Shown here: piece after piece, positions 21,548 through 35,300 of the stretch
Numbering within the stretch: the first letter of the stretch is position 1
Layout: each line of letters starts with the position of its first letter
NCBI GenBank assembly: GCA_009809945.1
Contig: WTPW01000672.1
Location: forward strand, 156,828-220,827
From: Gigaspora margarita
Taxonomy: Eukaryota > Glomeromycota > Glomeromycetes > Diversisporales > Gigasporaceae
DNA: 64,000 nt
Direction: 5' to 3'
Notes under the pieces: model-generated
What the model was told of the DNA's origin: nothing
The model's database searches: none
Seen by the model: only the letters and a program-made list of their open reading frames with translations
Translations under genes and position numbers: made by a program

Positions 21548-22260
21548 TCAACTACTATGCAAAGTTTTAAAGCTATAACAAATACAAACTTACAAAACTA
21601 TTAAATCTATTTTTAGAGTATGAGTAAAAAAACCAGTATTAGCTGTTGTACATTGCAAGAACACAGCATTGCTTTTGATCAAAAGAATAAAAAGAATTAG
21701 CTAGCACACTGTGCAAGAATCTCATATTTGAAAAAAAGCTAAATCAAAGAACAAAAAGTATTAGTAATTCACTTTCAAGAGTATTATATTGTTTTTCTGA
21801 ATCTTAGTTGGAATAATAAGCTTGGATCAGAAGAGCAAAAAGCATTAGTTAATGCATTTGGTTAAAATATAATAAAAAAATGTTAGTATTAGTATTAAGT
21901 TACTGATAAACTACTATACAAAGTTTTAAAGTCACTTAACAAATACAAACTTACAAAACCTATTTTAGAGTATGAGTAGAAAAAAAGTATTAGATACTGC
22001 ATATTGCAAGAACACTATATTATCTTGGATTAGAAGAATAAAAAGAATTAGCTGGCATATTGTTCAAGAACACTATATTTGAAAAAAACTGGATCAGAAA
22101 AATGAAAAGCATTAATCAATTTAATTTACAAAAGCACTATATTGTCTTTTCTGGATCTTAGTTGGAATAATAAACTTGGATCAGAAAAGCAAAAAGTGTT
22201 AGCAAATGTATTTGGTTAGAATATAATGAAAAGAATTAACCAATGAATTTTATATAAACA
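21548..22260 (+). repeat. Tandem duplication, unit about 355 bp
   Basis: ACTACTATGCAAAGTTTTAA at 21550 recurs as ACTACTATACAAAGTTTTAA at 21910. Matching blocks follow in the same order (ACTTACAAAAC, AGAGTATGAGTA, GAATAAAAAGAATTAGCT, TTAGTTGGAATAATAA). No coding seen. Confidence 0.75.
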
Positions 22261-22561
22261 CTATAATAATTTTTTAAGAACAATCAAGACATTTTTAGTA
22301 TCAAAATAATATATATATATAATTTATTATAACATTATATTTATTGTTCAATAGCCTTGGACTACTTGTTTAGTTTTTATAAAAAACTTCCAACTTACCA
22401 AACTAGATGCTTTGACAGATTTAAGAACTGCTGCAAAAAACATTAATCCATATTGATAAAAAAATATAACAATTAAAGGACCTGTTTTTTTTAGTAATTT
22501 TTAAATTTATTTGATAATGCCTTATTGTATTGAATATTATTAAGAAAATTCTACTATTGCT

Positions 22562-22802
22562 AGTAGTGATAATTACTAGTAATTAACAAAATTAATAAAA
22601 GTTTTTTACCAAAATAAAAATAAAATTTGATTAATATTAGGGTACAGATAAGAACTGGGTTAGGGCAAAGGCATAGTTTATACCAAAAATTTTATAAGAA
22701 TTTTTTTTTGTTAGAGCCTCAAAGGTGATTTTATAAACAAAATTTAAAGATACAAAATATATATTGGTGATAATCACACTAGTGATAAATAGCAAACTTT
22801 TA
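22562..22802. mobile_element. Second copy of the GGTTAGGG-core MITE
   Basis: Collinear with 18246-18484. Ends AGTGATAATTACTAG and TGGTGATAATCACAC are inverted relative to each other. Confidence 0.6.
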
Positions 22803-22912
22803 TAATTAAATAAATTTATTAAACACTTTATATTATTAATAATGTAAAAAATTGCCAATTATAGCATAAATGTTCATTAACTATTGAACTACTATCAACC
22901 TTCAAAAATATA

Positions 22913-23167
22913 TGGGCTGAGTGCTACAGAAAAGAGGGAAATCGACAAATATTCAAAAATTTTTTTTTTACACAAATCAATTTAGAATAAGATCAGAACC
23001 ACTTTTCACATAAAACACAAAGACAGTTGTATTAATAAAATTTTGTAGTATAGCTCTTTAAAGTTTGTATTTTCTTATGATTTATTATAAAATTTATAAT
23101 ATAAAAATTGATTATCTGAAGATCCTTTGTTTTGTCGATTTCCCCCTTTTCTGTAGCACTTAGCCCA
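22913..23167. mobile_element. 255-bp MITE, 40-bp inverted termini
   Basis: The left end TGGGCTGAGTGCTACAGAAA and the right end (complement of TTTCTGTAGCACTTAGCCCA) match almost perfectly over about 40 bp. TATA lies on both sides (22909-22912, 23168-23171). Confidence 0.85.
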
Positions 23168-23540
23168 TATAATGCACAATAAACTAACTGACAAAACTAC
23201 TTGTCCTACAAAATCTGGTCTTAACCCTATTACCTACTCAGTTTTAAACAAAGCAAGCCTATGAAAGCAAGTTAGTATTAGTTTAAAGAAAAAAAATACA
23301 ACCAAAAAAACAAAACAAAGTATTTTACAAGTTTTTAGTTTTAACCATAACCCAAAAAGTTATTTTATTAGTAAAGATCACAATCTATATATTATAAAAA
23401 GTTTTTTTAATTTTCAGAACAATGTTTCTAATATAACAAAGCTTTGAAGATGCATTTCACTAAAAGTTTTTGCTTGCATGCATCTAACAAGCTGATTTTC
23501 AATTTTTCATATTAGGATTTTAAAAATTTCAAAAGAATTA

Positions 23541-24928
23541 CAGTCAGACCTCTCCATAGTCACACCCCATATGGGGTGATTTCAATAGAAACAGCCCATT
23601 TTTACAATTTTTTAAAAAATGAGTTTTTATTAGATTAATATAAATTTTGATATGATTGACATTTTTCAATTATAAATAAAAGTCGATTTGCATAATTAAA
23701 ATTAAAGATAATGTACAAGAAAACTTACACAAGGTTGCATAGGGCCAACACATCATGAGATTACCTGATAGTCACATGTTACCTTTAACCAATCAAAATC
23801 GTGAAATTTGATTAACCTGGATCAGTCCAAAAATCAAAACAAATAGTTAAACTCAATTATCTCAAAATAAAATATATGTAAAAATGGGCTTTTCTATTGA
23901 AATCACCCCATATAGTCACACCTCTATATAAGCACCCAATATTGTGCAATGGACTTAAATATAGTAAAAACCTCCTTATAGTCACAATTTTCCTATAATT
24001 ACTATCACAAAAAAATTTTGATTTTTTATCAATTTTATTAATGGTAGGGTGAATGATCTTCATTTTTTTTATTTTTTATATGTCAAAGTTTTCGCTCTAG
24101 AAAAAGGCTTTTATTCAAGTAAATCAGACCATGGGTGCCTCCAGGGGCAATCTTCATTTTTAATAGTAATTACTTGACAAATATAGTAAAAATTGATTTT
24201 TATATGTTTTTACTATTTTGATTTGCCTAAGTTGCACAAAATTTACCTAAGTTATACAATATAAATAACATATGATTATTACTTGATTTCAATTGAATGT
24301 TATTGTAAAAAAAAATCTAGTAATATAATTACTATTAGAAATGTAGATCCTTCATACTACTCTTAAAAAAACCTCTTAATAGTTACAAATTTTGACCAAA
24401 TATGGATTAAAAAAATCTGATTGGCTAATATTCATATTTATATTTATTTAAAATATTCTATTAAAAATTCTTAATGGTTTGATAGCAAATAACTTTTGAT
24501 GCAGCTATCTGATTTAAATAAAACAACTCCCAAAATGTTTGTCTTGATGAGATAATTCTAATGAGCCCAAAATCATTAAAATCCAATCACAGGCTCCTGT
24601 GATCATTAAGGATTTGTGTCATTTCACATGTTTAAGAATTGATTAAATTTAAATATTTAGGCAAAAAACCTTAATGATCTTAGCATTTTGTAACTTGATT
24701 AGACATTTTACACTCTTTAGAAAACATTCTAGTGGTCATTTTATCCAAATTGGGCCACTGGATCAAAAGTTATTCACTACCAAATATTTTAAATTTTTTA
24801 ATAGTATTTCAAATATGTGCAAATATATTACTATATGACCATGACAAAGTATTTTATTTATAGTCACACCTCTAGACAATCACCAAAATAGGGTGCAACC
24901 AACTTGCAATTATAGAGAGGTCTGACTG
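23541..24928. mobile_element. 1.39-kb Tc1/mariner-like element, no transposase
   Basis: Ends CAGTCAGACCTCTCCATAGT and ATTATAGAGAGGTCTGACTG are inverted repeats, flanked by TA (23539-23540, 24929-24930). They belong to the same terminus family as the MITE at 17584. The left quarter (23570-23905) is itself a foldback bounded by GGGGTGATTTCAATAGAAA and its complement. Related internal sequence is at 51595-52160. No intact transposase is visible. Confidence 0.8.
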
Positions 24929-24930
24929 TA

Positions 24931-27240
24931 TATAAGAAAGCAAAATAATTGCTCATCTTTAAAGGGTTATATATTATAAAATAATACTAGTTTTTTATAT
25001 ACTTTATACTATTTGATTCATTGAAGCCTAACCTTATTCTTTATTTGTTATTACTAAGACTTTAGAGAAAATATTGAAAACATAATTTTACTAATTGGTA
25101 TAATTTATAAAAAATCAAATATGATGTCTTGATCAACTAATATTAAGATATTTATTATCTATTGTAATTTTACTTATTTACAAATAACAAATCAAAAAAG
25201 GAAATTAAAATTTGTAAACAACCAAAGTGTGAAAGATTGAAAAGTTTAGAACTAGAGTATTAGTATAGAGACTATAATAATAAATTGGTATTTATTATAT
25301 GTAAAATTTTATTTTCATTATTTTTAAATAGTGCACCAAGATTAATTTTAATATTGGTTTTCAAGTATTTTGCTTTTTTTTTTCTTTTGCATGTGTTCAG
25401 GATCCATGTTAGACTAATATAAAATTAACAAAAATAACTGCATGCACAAATTTTGACTATTTCAGATCAACCTAACATAAATTGACCACATATAAAGAAG
25501 AAGAAAAAGCAAATGCCAATGAAATCTTATAATAAAACTATATTCTTTTGAAGCAAATTAAGGTTTAGTGCATCCAAATATCATTATTAGAAGCTTGTTA
25601 TTTAATTACTAGCAAATTAATTGCAGATATTTTAACAATCAGTAGAGGTTTCATTAATAGTTTTATTAATTTGTTATAGGTTTTATCAATTTGTTATAGG
25701 TTTTATCAACTCATTATAGGTTTTGTTAATTATCAGGGGTTTTATTAATAATTAAGGTTTCATTATGATGAAGCCATAATAAAACTATTCATTATTACCA
25801 AATTAATTTTATTATGCATCTTTAGTTGTATTAGAAATGCTTGAATAGCATAGATCATATGGCATGCACAGAAATATTTTAAAAAATGGCATAGTAAAAA
25901 TAGTACAAAACATTATAGCAAAAAGTGAATATTATATAAAATAGCACATTTAGATAACACATATATGTACATTATACACATGTTAAAATACATATTTGGT
26001 TGGTTTATAGCAAGTGAAAGATCAGTAAATAATTTTTTTTTAAAAATAGAGCAATATTATATAATTTATTGATGTTGCTTTCCTGTATGTTTTAACAAAA
26101 AAATTTCTTATAAATTTTATTTTATATGCAGTTAACTTGTTTATCTTATATTGATTCTTATATAAATTTATATTTTAATCATTAATATACATTGTTATTA
26201 CTATTGCATATAAATTTACATTCATTACTTATATCAAATCCTGTACTGATTCAAATTGTAAACTGTTACAAAATCTGAGCTATTTATAATCAAATGTTAC
26301 AAATATACAGTCCTATATAGTTCACATAATTTGTATCAATTTGGATATACCCATACAAATTTGTATCCTAATCTGTGCTACAAAAATCCATGCCTATCAA
26401 AACCAACCCATGCTAATTCAGTTTAATTTTCTTATAGAAACAAATAGCATTAGGATATAGTAGTGTTCCAAGTTGATTAAATTTTACCAATTAGTTAGTT
26501 GTCACTATAGTTGCAACTAACCAGTCATATATATTATATAACCAATTTAAGTAATAAGTTGGTTAGTTGATTAGTTGGTTAGTTAGTTAGTTGGTTAGTT
26601 GGTTAGTTAACTAGTTGCTAAGTTAAATAACAAAAAATATGAATATATAATATTTTGGTACTTTATGTTTCTATGTGATAAAATTTACTACTAGCTCTAT
26701 AACCAGTACTATATTTTTGTTAATAATAAGATATTTTATATTATTTGTTGAGAATAATTAAATTCTTCAAATTTATTAAAAAATTTCTTGAAGTTTGCTT
26801 GATGTATCCTTTTTTTATATATCTTGATTTTTATGAATTGAGTAATCTAATTATTAATTAATTATACTTTATTGTTATTGTTTGAAGCATAAACAAGAAC
26901 TCTATAGATAGCAATTAATATGATTTTGCATTAGATTCCAGTCATGTGCACACATGTTAGCCAATTAGCTATAGAGATCAACACAGATCAGCCTGATGTT
27001 TATTTTTGGCCTCAGACACAAACAGTATCCATCTTTCTAGTATTATTTGAATAAAGATAATAATTTTTAATTGCAAAACTGTTTAATTGTATTTAAAATC
27101 AAGAATAAACAGGTTTCAATATAAATAGTAGAATATTTTTGGTTTACCCTTACTATTATTAATAACCAAATCCATGCTTGTTATATGATGTCAAGAAATA
27201 TTTTATAATTATTTTATATTATTTTATGTAGCATGAAAGA
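24931..27240. other. Intergenic A+T-rich sequence with short minisatellites
   Basis: No gene seen. Contains a 25-bp-type repeat TTTATCAATTTGTTATAGG at 25650-25770 and the GGTTAGTT microsatellite at 26555-26625. Confidence 0.5.
26555..26625 (+). repeat. GGTTAGTT microsatellite
   Basis: Imperfect tandem TTGGTTAGTT units. Not a telomere, because the unit is not TTAGGG. Confidence 0.85.
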
Positions 27241-27509
27241 TAGGCACTTATGCACTATCTATCTTAGAGCCATGTCATTAATCACCTGATTATTTTTTAT
27301 TAGAGGCCTACCCTCCTCCCCCCTCCTTAATATAAATTTGGTCAGGTTCCTATATATAATTTCAACATTTTTTACCCCCCCTTCCTCATAAAAAATTACC
27401 TGATTTTTGTCACTCCCCTTATTTAAATTAAAATTAAAGTACATGTATATATATATAAATGTTTTTTGCTATACTTAATTTAACTTAAGAATATAATTGT
27501 ACTATTTAT

Positions 27510-28320
27510 TGATTAATTTGTGATCTGCCTAAAATCCAGTGAAATAACATAGTAAATTGTAGAAAAATTTACTTTGTTTTTTACCTTTCTTTGAATCTAG
27601 AGTTTTTCAAAGAATAAAAAAATTTTTTACTAAGTAAACATCTTTTGCATTAAGTAAAAGTTGAAGAGAAGAAATTCTGGTCACAATGGTAGTTAAATCA
27701 TTAAAATCAGCCCAGTAAATTATGAGATATAAATATTTTTGTTATTGTGACTATTAGGGTACCACAATTTGATTTGAACTTCAAATATTTAAATCAAATA
27801 TTTGATCAAATTCAAATTCAAATTTGGCTATATTTGATTTGATCAAATTCAAATCTGACCAAATTTGATTTGATTTGACAAATATTTGATTTGCTTTGAA
27901 AATTACTATTAAAAATTCAAATTCAAATCAAATTCAAATCCAAATATTTGAATCAAATCAAATTCAAATCAGGGTCAATTTGATTTGATCAAATTCAAAT
28001 TGACCCAATATTTGATTTGATTTGAATTTAAGAAACCCTAGTGACAATATGGAGTAAACAAAAAGTAAACATATAATTGCAAAGACAAAAATGCTTATAT
28101 CTAGTAATCCACTAGCTGATTTTAATAATTTAACTACCATTATGGCAAGAATTTTCTCCTTTACAACTTTTATAAATGCAAAAAAGATGTTTACTTAGTA
28201 GAAAATCAGATTGTCTTTTGGAAACCTCCAGATTTCAAAAAAGTCAAAAATTACTTAGTAAATATATCTCTACTGTTTACTATGTTTTTTTACTAGTTTT
28301 TAGATAGATCACGAATTAAT
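27510..28320. mobile_element. About 810-bp foldback element with nested low-complexity core
   Basis: The outer arms are inverted: TTAATTTGTGATCTGCCTAA at the left and ATTAATTCGTGATCTATCTA when the right is read on the other strand, with further matching blocks such as ACTAAGTAAACATCTTTTGC. The centre (27755-28050) is a separate low-complexity palindrome of TTTGATTTGAATTC units bounded by AGGGTACC and GAAACCCT. The arms resemble those of the palindrome at 52786-53298. Confidence 0.65.
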
Positions 28321-28956
28321 ATTTTATTCACTTTTAAAACACAATAGCATAAATTTGTAGCAATAAATATATTATTATTATACTTGCTAAAATCACTTAT
28401 TGTATCTATTTGCTACTCTGTATTATTAGATTAATAAATTATTTTTTTATATTTACTAAGTGCTATAAAGTATAGTGTATTTATGTATATACTAAATTTA
28501 ACAATCAATGAATCAAATTGCATAAATTTGATTATTGCAGATCAGTCTAAAAAAACAAAACAAAATGAAAAAATAAAAAATATAAAAAAATACAGAAATG
28601 GCAGCCTAAACTCACCTTTGTATATTAATAAAAAGTAACAAAAAGACAATTTACATATATAAAGCACTTTAATTCTAATTTAATATTAACTAGATAGCCC
28701 AAACACTGCCCAAACTCTAATTTTAATTTTTTTATTCTTTGACCGTCTCACTAGTACTACATTAATAAGTTAATATATACTGTACTAACAAAATTTATTT
28801 ATGTAATAACCCTTAGATTGCAAGTTCAACATTATCTAGCTATAAAGACTATGCTTAGATATGACCTATTGCACTAACTCCAATTGAGTTAGAAGATTTT
28901 GTTAGTTTCTTTCAAAGAACTATTTTTTTAAATTCTTTCTATCTAAGTTACTGAAT

Positions 28957-29482
28957 AGGGGGCATTCATAAATAATGTTATGTACCCCTACATAGTAGCT
29001 CTTGACCCCCAGACTATATCCAAAATTTTTTAAAAATCTATATATAATTTTACAAAAACTTAGATATATTATGACCCAGTGATCCAATTTGGATAATTTT
29101 GGTACCATTCGATTCATCTCTATGAGATGAATCTAATGTACCAAAATCATTTTATTTGGATTACAGGATCAAGAGTTATTCACAAAAAACTATTAATTTT
29201 AGAGTAATTTTATAAGAAAACATAATAACCAATAGTATTTGGTTAATAAAACGTGATTTAGTAATCCAAATCAAATCATTTTAGTACTATTCGAATCCTC
29301 TCCTAGAGACGATTCAAATGGTACCAAAATTATTTAATTTGGACCTCTGGATCAAGTTTTTGACAAATTTTTATAAAAGAATTGCGTTATATTTTTTGAC
29401 CTCTCCTATTTATTAGAAGAGACGTTATATTATAGAGGATCTTCTTCTCTCAAACATAATGTTATTTATGGATGCCCCATAG
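28957..29482. mobile_element. 526-bp MITE, GGGGCATYCATAAATAA termini
   Basis: The left end GGGGCATTCATAAATAATGT and the right end (complement of ACATAATGTTATTTATGGATGCCCC, first 20 bases used) are inverted. ATAG lies on both sides (28953-28956 and 29483-29486). The interior holds TACCATTCGATTCATCTC-type palindromes shared with 21045-21545 and with the array at 54.76-55.89 kb. Confidence 0.75.
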
Positions 29483-30980
29483 AATATTCATATTCAAAAA
29501 AAAAAACAAAAAGAATAGAAGAAACAAAAAAATACTTCAGCAAAATAAATATAAGAAATCTTTTGAAAAAAATTGTATGCCAAAATTTTTTGAAAGAATT
29601 GTGATCAATGCAAAATCTTTCAAAAGATGCGCAATCTTTCAAAGGATTTTAGCATGTATTTCTTTTAAAATATTTTGAAATAAATTTGAAATTTCAAAAT
29701 ATATTGCAAAATATTGCAAAATAAACAAATAAAAAATGCAACTCTGTATCTAATTATTTGTCCTTCAGAATCACAAAAGGTAATATTTTGCATATTATTG
29801 CAATATTTCACAATATTTCACAAAATTTCAAAATTTTTTAAAAAAAATAAATAAACAATATACATATTCACATAATCATGCTTTTGCAAATTTTTGAATG
29901 TTTTTACAGGTTTTTGCAAGATTTCACAATTCAATATAAAATTTTATATTTTTTTTATTTATTATTATACATTATATTTTAAATTTATTTTAAATTAAAT
30001 ATATATTTTTATTCAATATTACATATTTTCTTATTATATATTATTATACAAAAAAAAAAAAATAAAAAAAATGAATCCAAAAAAAATAAAAAAAACAAGA
30101 ATAAAAACAAAAAAATAGTATTATTTTATATTATATAATATTTTAAAATACATTCACATTTCATCACATATAATTCTATAAAAAACTAGCTCTACGCACT
30201 TATTTTTACTCACTCCACAATTAGCTATTATTTTGCTTCTTTGTTTTAACATTGTTTTGCATTAGCTTTGTTTCACTCTTTTTTTTTAAATACTTCCTAA
30301 AAATAGTAGAAAAGTAAAAAAAATAAAAAAAACCACTTCTTAGAAGTGTTAGTATTCTTGCAAATTGCTAGAAAAATCTAGTTTGTTCTTGTGAAGTGCC
30401 AGAGAAATTAGAGTTGGTATTCTTAAAATTGGTATTCTAATAAAGTACTAGAAAAATCAGGTTGTTTTCTTGCAAAGTGCTGAAGAAGTTAGGAATATAA
30501 AATAAAAATTAAAAAATAAATAAAAAAAAAAAATTGAAAAAATAAAAAATGTAAGCAAACTAAATAAAAAAAACAAAGGAAGCCCCAAATATCCATTTTT
30601 CTGAAAATTTAGAAATTGCTGAAAGCCAGGTTAATATTTGCAAAATGCTAAAAAAGTCTGGATCGATTTTCTTGCAAAGGAAAAGTTGTGTTCTCACAAA
30701 ATACCAGAATAAAATAAATTAATAAAAAAAATTAAAAAAAAACATAAACAAAAGGTGCAAATAAAAAATAAATGTAGTAAAACCTTGTGAAAAATTGCAA
30801 AACTTGCACTTGACTAACTATTTCTTTAAAGAAACATTCTTGAAAATTTAGAAATTGTGAAAAAATAGTTGTGTTCTTGCAAAGTATCAGAAGTCTGAGT
30901 TGGCTCGCAAAGTCAAATTGGTGTTTCTGCAAAGTGGCAAAAAGTTGTAGATTTTCTTGCAAAATAGTAGAGAAGTTAAG

Positions 30981-33900
30981 ATAGGCTAGTTGTAGCAGAA
31001 AAGTTTTACTATCACGTGATCAAAAATTATTTCCAACCTGGTACAATTTATTCTTGCTCTCTATTAAAATTAAAATATTTTAAAATTTTAATAAAGATTT
31101 TTTGACAACTATAGACAAAATTAAATAAAATTTTTTTAAATTGATTTTAAAATTCATAGAATTCAAACAAAAAAAAGTTCACAGAATTTTATTAAATGGT
31201 TGTCAAGATATCTTTGCTCAAAGTTAGAGAAAAATCAAAATATCTATCAAAATAAAAGCTGTGCCAAAGTTTTTTTAAATATTTGAGCAAAGATTTCTTA
31301 ACAACCATCTGACTAAATTTGATGAATATTTTTTTATTTGAATTTTATAAATTTATAGAATTAAAATAAAAAAATATTCATTGAATTTAGTCAAATGGTT
31401 GTCTAGATATTTTCATTTAAAGTTTTAAAAATTTTGGTGCAGCTTTTATTTTAATAGACATTTTGATTTTTCTCTAATTTGAGTAAATATTTCTCAATAA
31501 GTATTTGATTAAATTTGATAAATTTTTTTATTTTAACTCTATAAATTTATAGAATTCAAATAAAACAAACTTCATTAAATTTAGTCAGATGGTTGCCAAA
31601 ATATCTTTGCTCAAAGTTAGAGAAAAATCAAAACATCTATCAAAATAAAAGCTGTACCAAAGTTTATTAAAACTTTGAGCAAAGATATTTTGACAACCAA
31701 CTAACTAAATTTGATGAATGTTTTTTTATTTGAATTTTATAAATTTATAGAATTCGAATAAAAAAATGTTCATCAAATTTGATTGGACAGTTGTCAAAAT
31801 ATCTTTGCTCAAAGTTTTAAAAAAACTTTGGTACAGCTTTTATTTTAATAGATGTTTTGATTTTTTTCTAACTTTGAGTGAAAATATCTTGACAACCATC
31901 TGATTAAATTCAATGAAATTTTTTTTCTTTGAATTCTATGAATTCATAGAATTCAAATAAAAAAAAGTTCATTGAATTTAGTCAGATGGTTGCTAAAAAT
32001 CTTCGCTCAAAGTTAGCAAATTTCTATCAAAATAAAAGCTGTACCAAAGTTTTTTTAAAACTATGAGCAAAGATTTCTTGACAACCACTTGACTAAATTC
32101 AATAAACATTTTTTTATTTTAATTCTATAAATTTATAGAATTCAAATAAAAAAATGTGCATCGAATTTGATTGGAAGGTTGTTAAGATATCTTTGTTCAA
32201 AGTTTTAAAAAAACTTTGGCGCAGCTTTTATTTTAATAGATGTTTTGATTTTTCTTTAATTTTGAGTGAAGATATCTTGACAATCATCTAATTAAATTCA
32301 ATGAACGTTTTTTTGTTTAAATTCTTTAAATTCATATAATTCAAATAAAAAAAAGTTTATTGAATTTAATTAGATAGTTGTCAAGATATCTTCACTCAAA
32401 GTTAGAGAAAAATCAAAACGTCTATCAAAATAAAAGCTGCACTAAAGTTTTTTTAAAACTTTGAGAAAGATATCTTGACAACTGCCTGACTAAATTCAAT
32501 GGACTTTTTTTTATTTGAATTCTATAAAGTTATAGAATTAAAATAAAAAAATGTTTATTGAATTTAGTCAAATAGTTGTCAAGATACCTTTGCTTAAAGT
32601 TTTAAAAAAACTTTGGTGCAGCTTTTATTTTAATAGATGTTTGATTTTTCTCTAACTTTGAGCGAAGTTATCTTGGCAACCATCTGACTAAATTCAATAA
32701 AATTTTTTTGTTTGAATTCAATGAATTCATAGAATTCAAACAAAAAAAATTTCATTGAATTTAGTTAGATGATTGTCAAGATATCTTTGCTCAAAGTTAA
32801 AAAAAAATCAAAACGTCTATTAAAATAAAAGCTGCGCCAAAGTTTTTTTAAAACTTTGAGCAAAGATATCTTAACAAATGTCCAATCAAATTTGATGAAC
32901 ATTTTTTGTTTAAATTCTATAAATTTATAGAATTCAAATAAAACAACATTCATCAAATTTAATCAGATAGTTGTCAAAATATCTTTGCTCAAACTTTTAA
33001 TAAACTTAGCAGTTATAGGATATGTCCTTAAAAAATGGCTAAAATGTTGTCTATAATAAAAATTATAATAAAAACATATGAATTTACTATAGATATATGA
33101 GTTAGAAGATTCTCTTTGATCTAACTTATTAACTTAAAATTAAATTTTTCGGGGATATAAAACAAGGGGAGAAGAAAAAATTGAGCTTAAAAATCAAATT
33201 AAAATTTCACTGATTTTGCACAAAACGAAAATGTAACTTCACCAAAAATGAATATTTTCTAATTTTAAGATGATAGGTACATGTAAAATCATGCTCTGAG
33301 CAACTTTACTTAGTCGAAGAAAGTAGGTTACCTTGTAAAAAAAATGGGTTGTCTATGTGCTAAATTTAAAATTTATCATATTTTATAATAAAACTTTTTT
33401 CTTATTAGGTAACCTACTTTGGGCTCTTAAGCAAAGTTGTTCAGCATGTAATTTTACATTACAAATAAGGTTAAATCACGTTTTTCAGCCTTTTACTAAG
33501 TGAAAAATGGGTTTAAAGTTGGAAAAAAAATTTTTTTTAAAAAAAAAATTTTTCTTAGAAAAATTTTTTATTTCCAACTTTAAACCCATTTTTCACTTAG
33601 TAAAAGGCCAAAAAACGTGATTCAATTTTAGATGTGATGTAAAATTACATGCCAAACAACTTTGCTTAAGAGCTCAAAGTAGTTGTATTATGAAATATGA
33701 TAAATTTTAACTTTAGCACATAGACAACCTATTTTTCTTACAAGGTAACCTACTTTCTTCGACTAAGTAAAGTTGTTCAGAGCATGATTTTACATATTCC
33801 ATCATCTTAAAATCAGAAAATATTCGTTTTAGATGAAGTTATATTTTCGTTTTGTACAAAATTGGTAAAATTTTAATTTGATTTTTAAGCTCAATTTTTT

Positions 33901-35128
33901 CTTCTCTCCTTGTTCTATATCCTTAAAAAATTTAATTTTAAGTTAATAAGTTAGATCAAAGAGAATCTTCTAACTCATATCTATAGTAAATTCATATGTT
34001 TTTATTATAATTTTTATTATAGATAGCAGTTGAAAGGACATATCCTATGACTGTTAGGTGCAGCTTTTATTTCTGATAGATGTTTTGATTTTTTTCTAAC
34101 TTTGAGCAAAGATATTTTAGCAACCAACTGACTAACTTCAATGAACTTTTTTTATTTGAATTCTATGAATTCATAGAATTCAAACAAAAAAAATTTATTA
34201 AATTTAATCAGATGGTTGTCAAGATATTTTCACTCAAAGTAAGAGAAAAATCAAAACATCTATCAAAATAAAAGCTGTGCCAAAGTTTTTTTGAAACTTT
34301 GAGCAAAGATATTTTGACAACTATCCAATCAAATTCGATGAATATTTTTTTATTTAAATTCTATAAATTTATAGAATTCAAATAAAAATATTCATTAAAT
34401 TTAGTCAAGTAGTTGTCAAAATATCTTTGCTCAAAGTTTTAATAAACTTTGGCGCAATTTTTATTTTGATAAACATTTTGATTTTCTTTAACTTTGAGCA
34501 AAGATATCTTGGCAACTATTTGACTAAATTCAATAAAGTTATTTTTTATTTGAAATCTATGAAACTATAGAGATAAATAAAAAAAATCATCAAACTTAGT
34601 TAGATGGTTATTGAGAAATATTCCCTCAAAGTTAGAGAAAAATCAAAACATCTATTAAAATAAAAGCTGCCCAAAGTTTTTAAAACTTTAATCAAAGATA
34701 TCTAGGCAACTATGGCTAAATTTGATAAATGTTTTTTTATTTTAATTCTATAAATTTATAAATTCAAATAAAAAAACATTCATCAAATATAGTTAGATAG
34801 TTGTCAAAATATCTTTGCTTAAAGTTTTAAAAAAGCTTTGGTACAGCTTTTATTTTAATAGACAGTTTGATTTTTCTCTAACTTTGAGCAAAGATATTGT
34901 GACAAACATCTGATAAAATTTAGTGAACTTTTTTTTGTTTGAATTTTATGAATTTATAGAATCAAAATAAAAAATTTTTATTAAATTTAGTCTAATAGTT
35001 GTCGAGAAATCTTTATTAAAATTTTAAAATATTCTATTTTTAATAGAGGGCATAAATAGATCACACCAGGTTGGAAATAATTTTTGGTCACATGATAGTA
35101 AAATTTTTCTGTTATAACTAGCCTTCCT
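30981..35128. mobile_element. 4.1-kb foldback element made of about 15 hairpin units
   Basis: The outer ends are a long inverted repeat: AGGCTAGTTGTAGCAGAAAA at 30983 matches AGGCTAGTTATAACAGAAAA read inward from 35125, continuing for about 130 bp. Flanking sequence is similar on the two sides (AGAAGTTAAG and GAAAAGTTAG), a possible 8-10-bp target duplication. Inside, palindromes of about 145 bp (arms ACTTTGAGCAAAGATATCTT, centre AATTCATAGAATT or AATTTATAGAATT) repeat about every 195 bp. The linkers are alternately forward and reverse (CTATCAAAATAAAAGCTG). This resembles foldback elements whose arms consist of subrepeats. No coding is seen. Confidence 0.85.
33009..34056. mobile_element. 1.05-kb near-perfect palindrome nested in the foldback element
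   Basis: The two halves are reverse complements almost throughout, centred near 33535 with essentially no loop. One internal gap of a few tens of bases separates the arms' alignment near 33380/33680. Termini are GCAGTTATAGGATATGTCC and, inverted, ACAGTCATAGGATATGTCC. TA lies on both sides (33007-33008, 34057-34058), and removing the element restores the foldback linker AACTT-AGGTGCAGC. This points to a TA-targeting (Tc1/mariner or pogo-like) non-autonomous element. Confidence 0.85.
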
Positions 35129-35300
35129 GAAAAGTTAGTTTAGTATTCTTGTAAAGTGCTAAATAAAAAGAAAAAAAATAAAAAATAAATAAAAAAAAGA
35201 AAAAAAAAACAAAAAAAGAGAAAAAATCAAATAAAAAAAAATAAAACAAAAACCAAAAAAAAACAAAACAAAAAACAATATAAAACTAAAGATCTAATTA

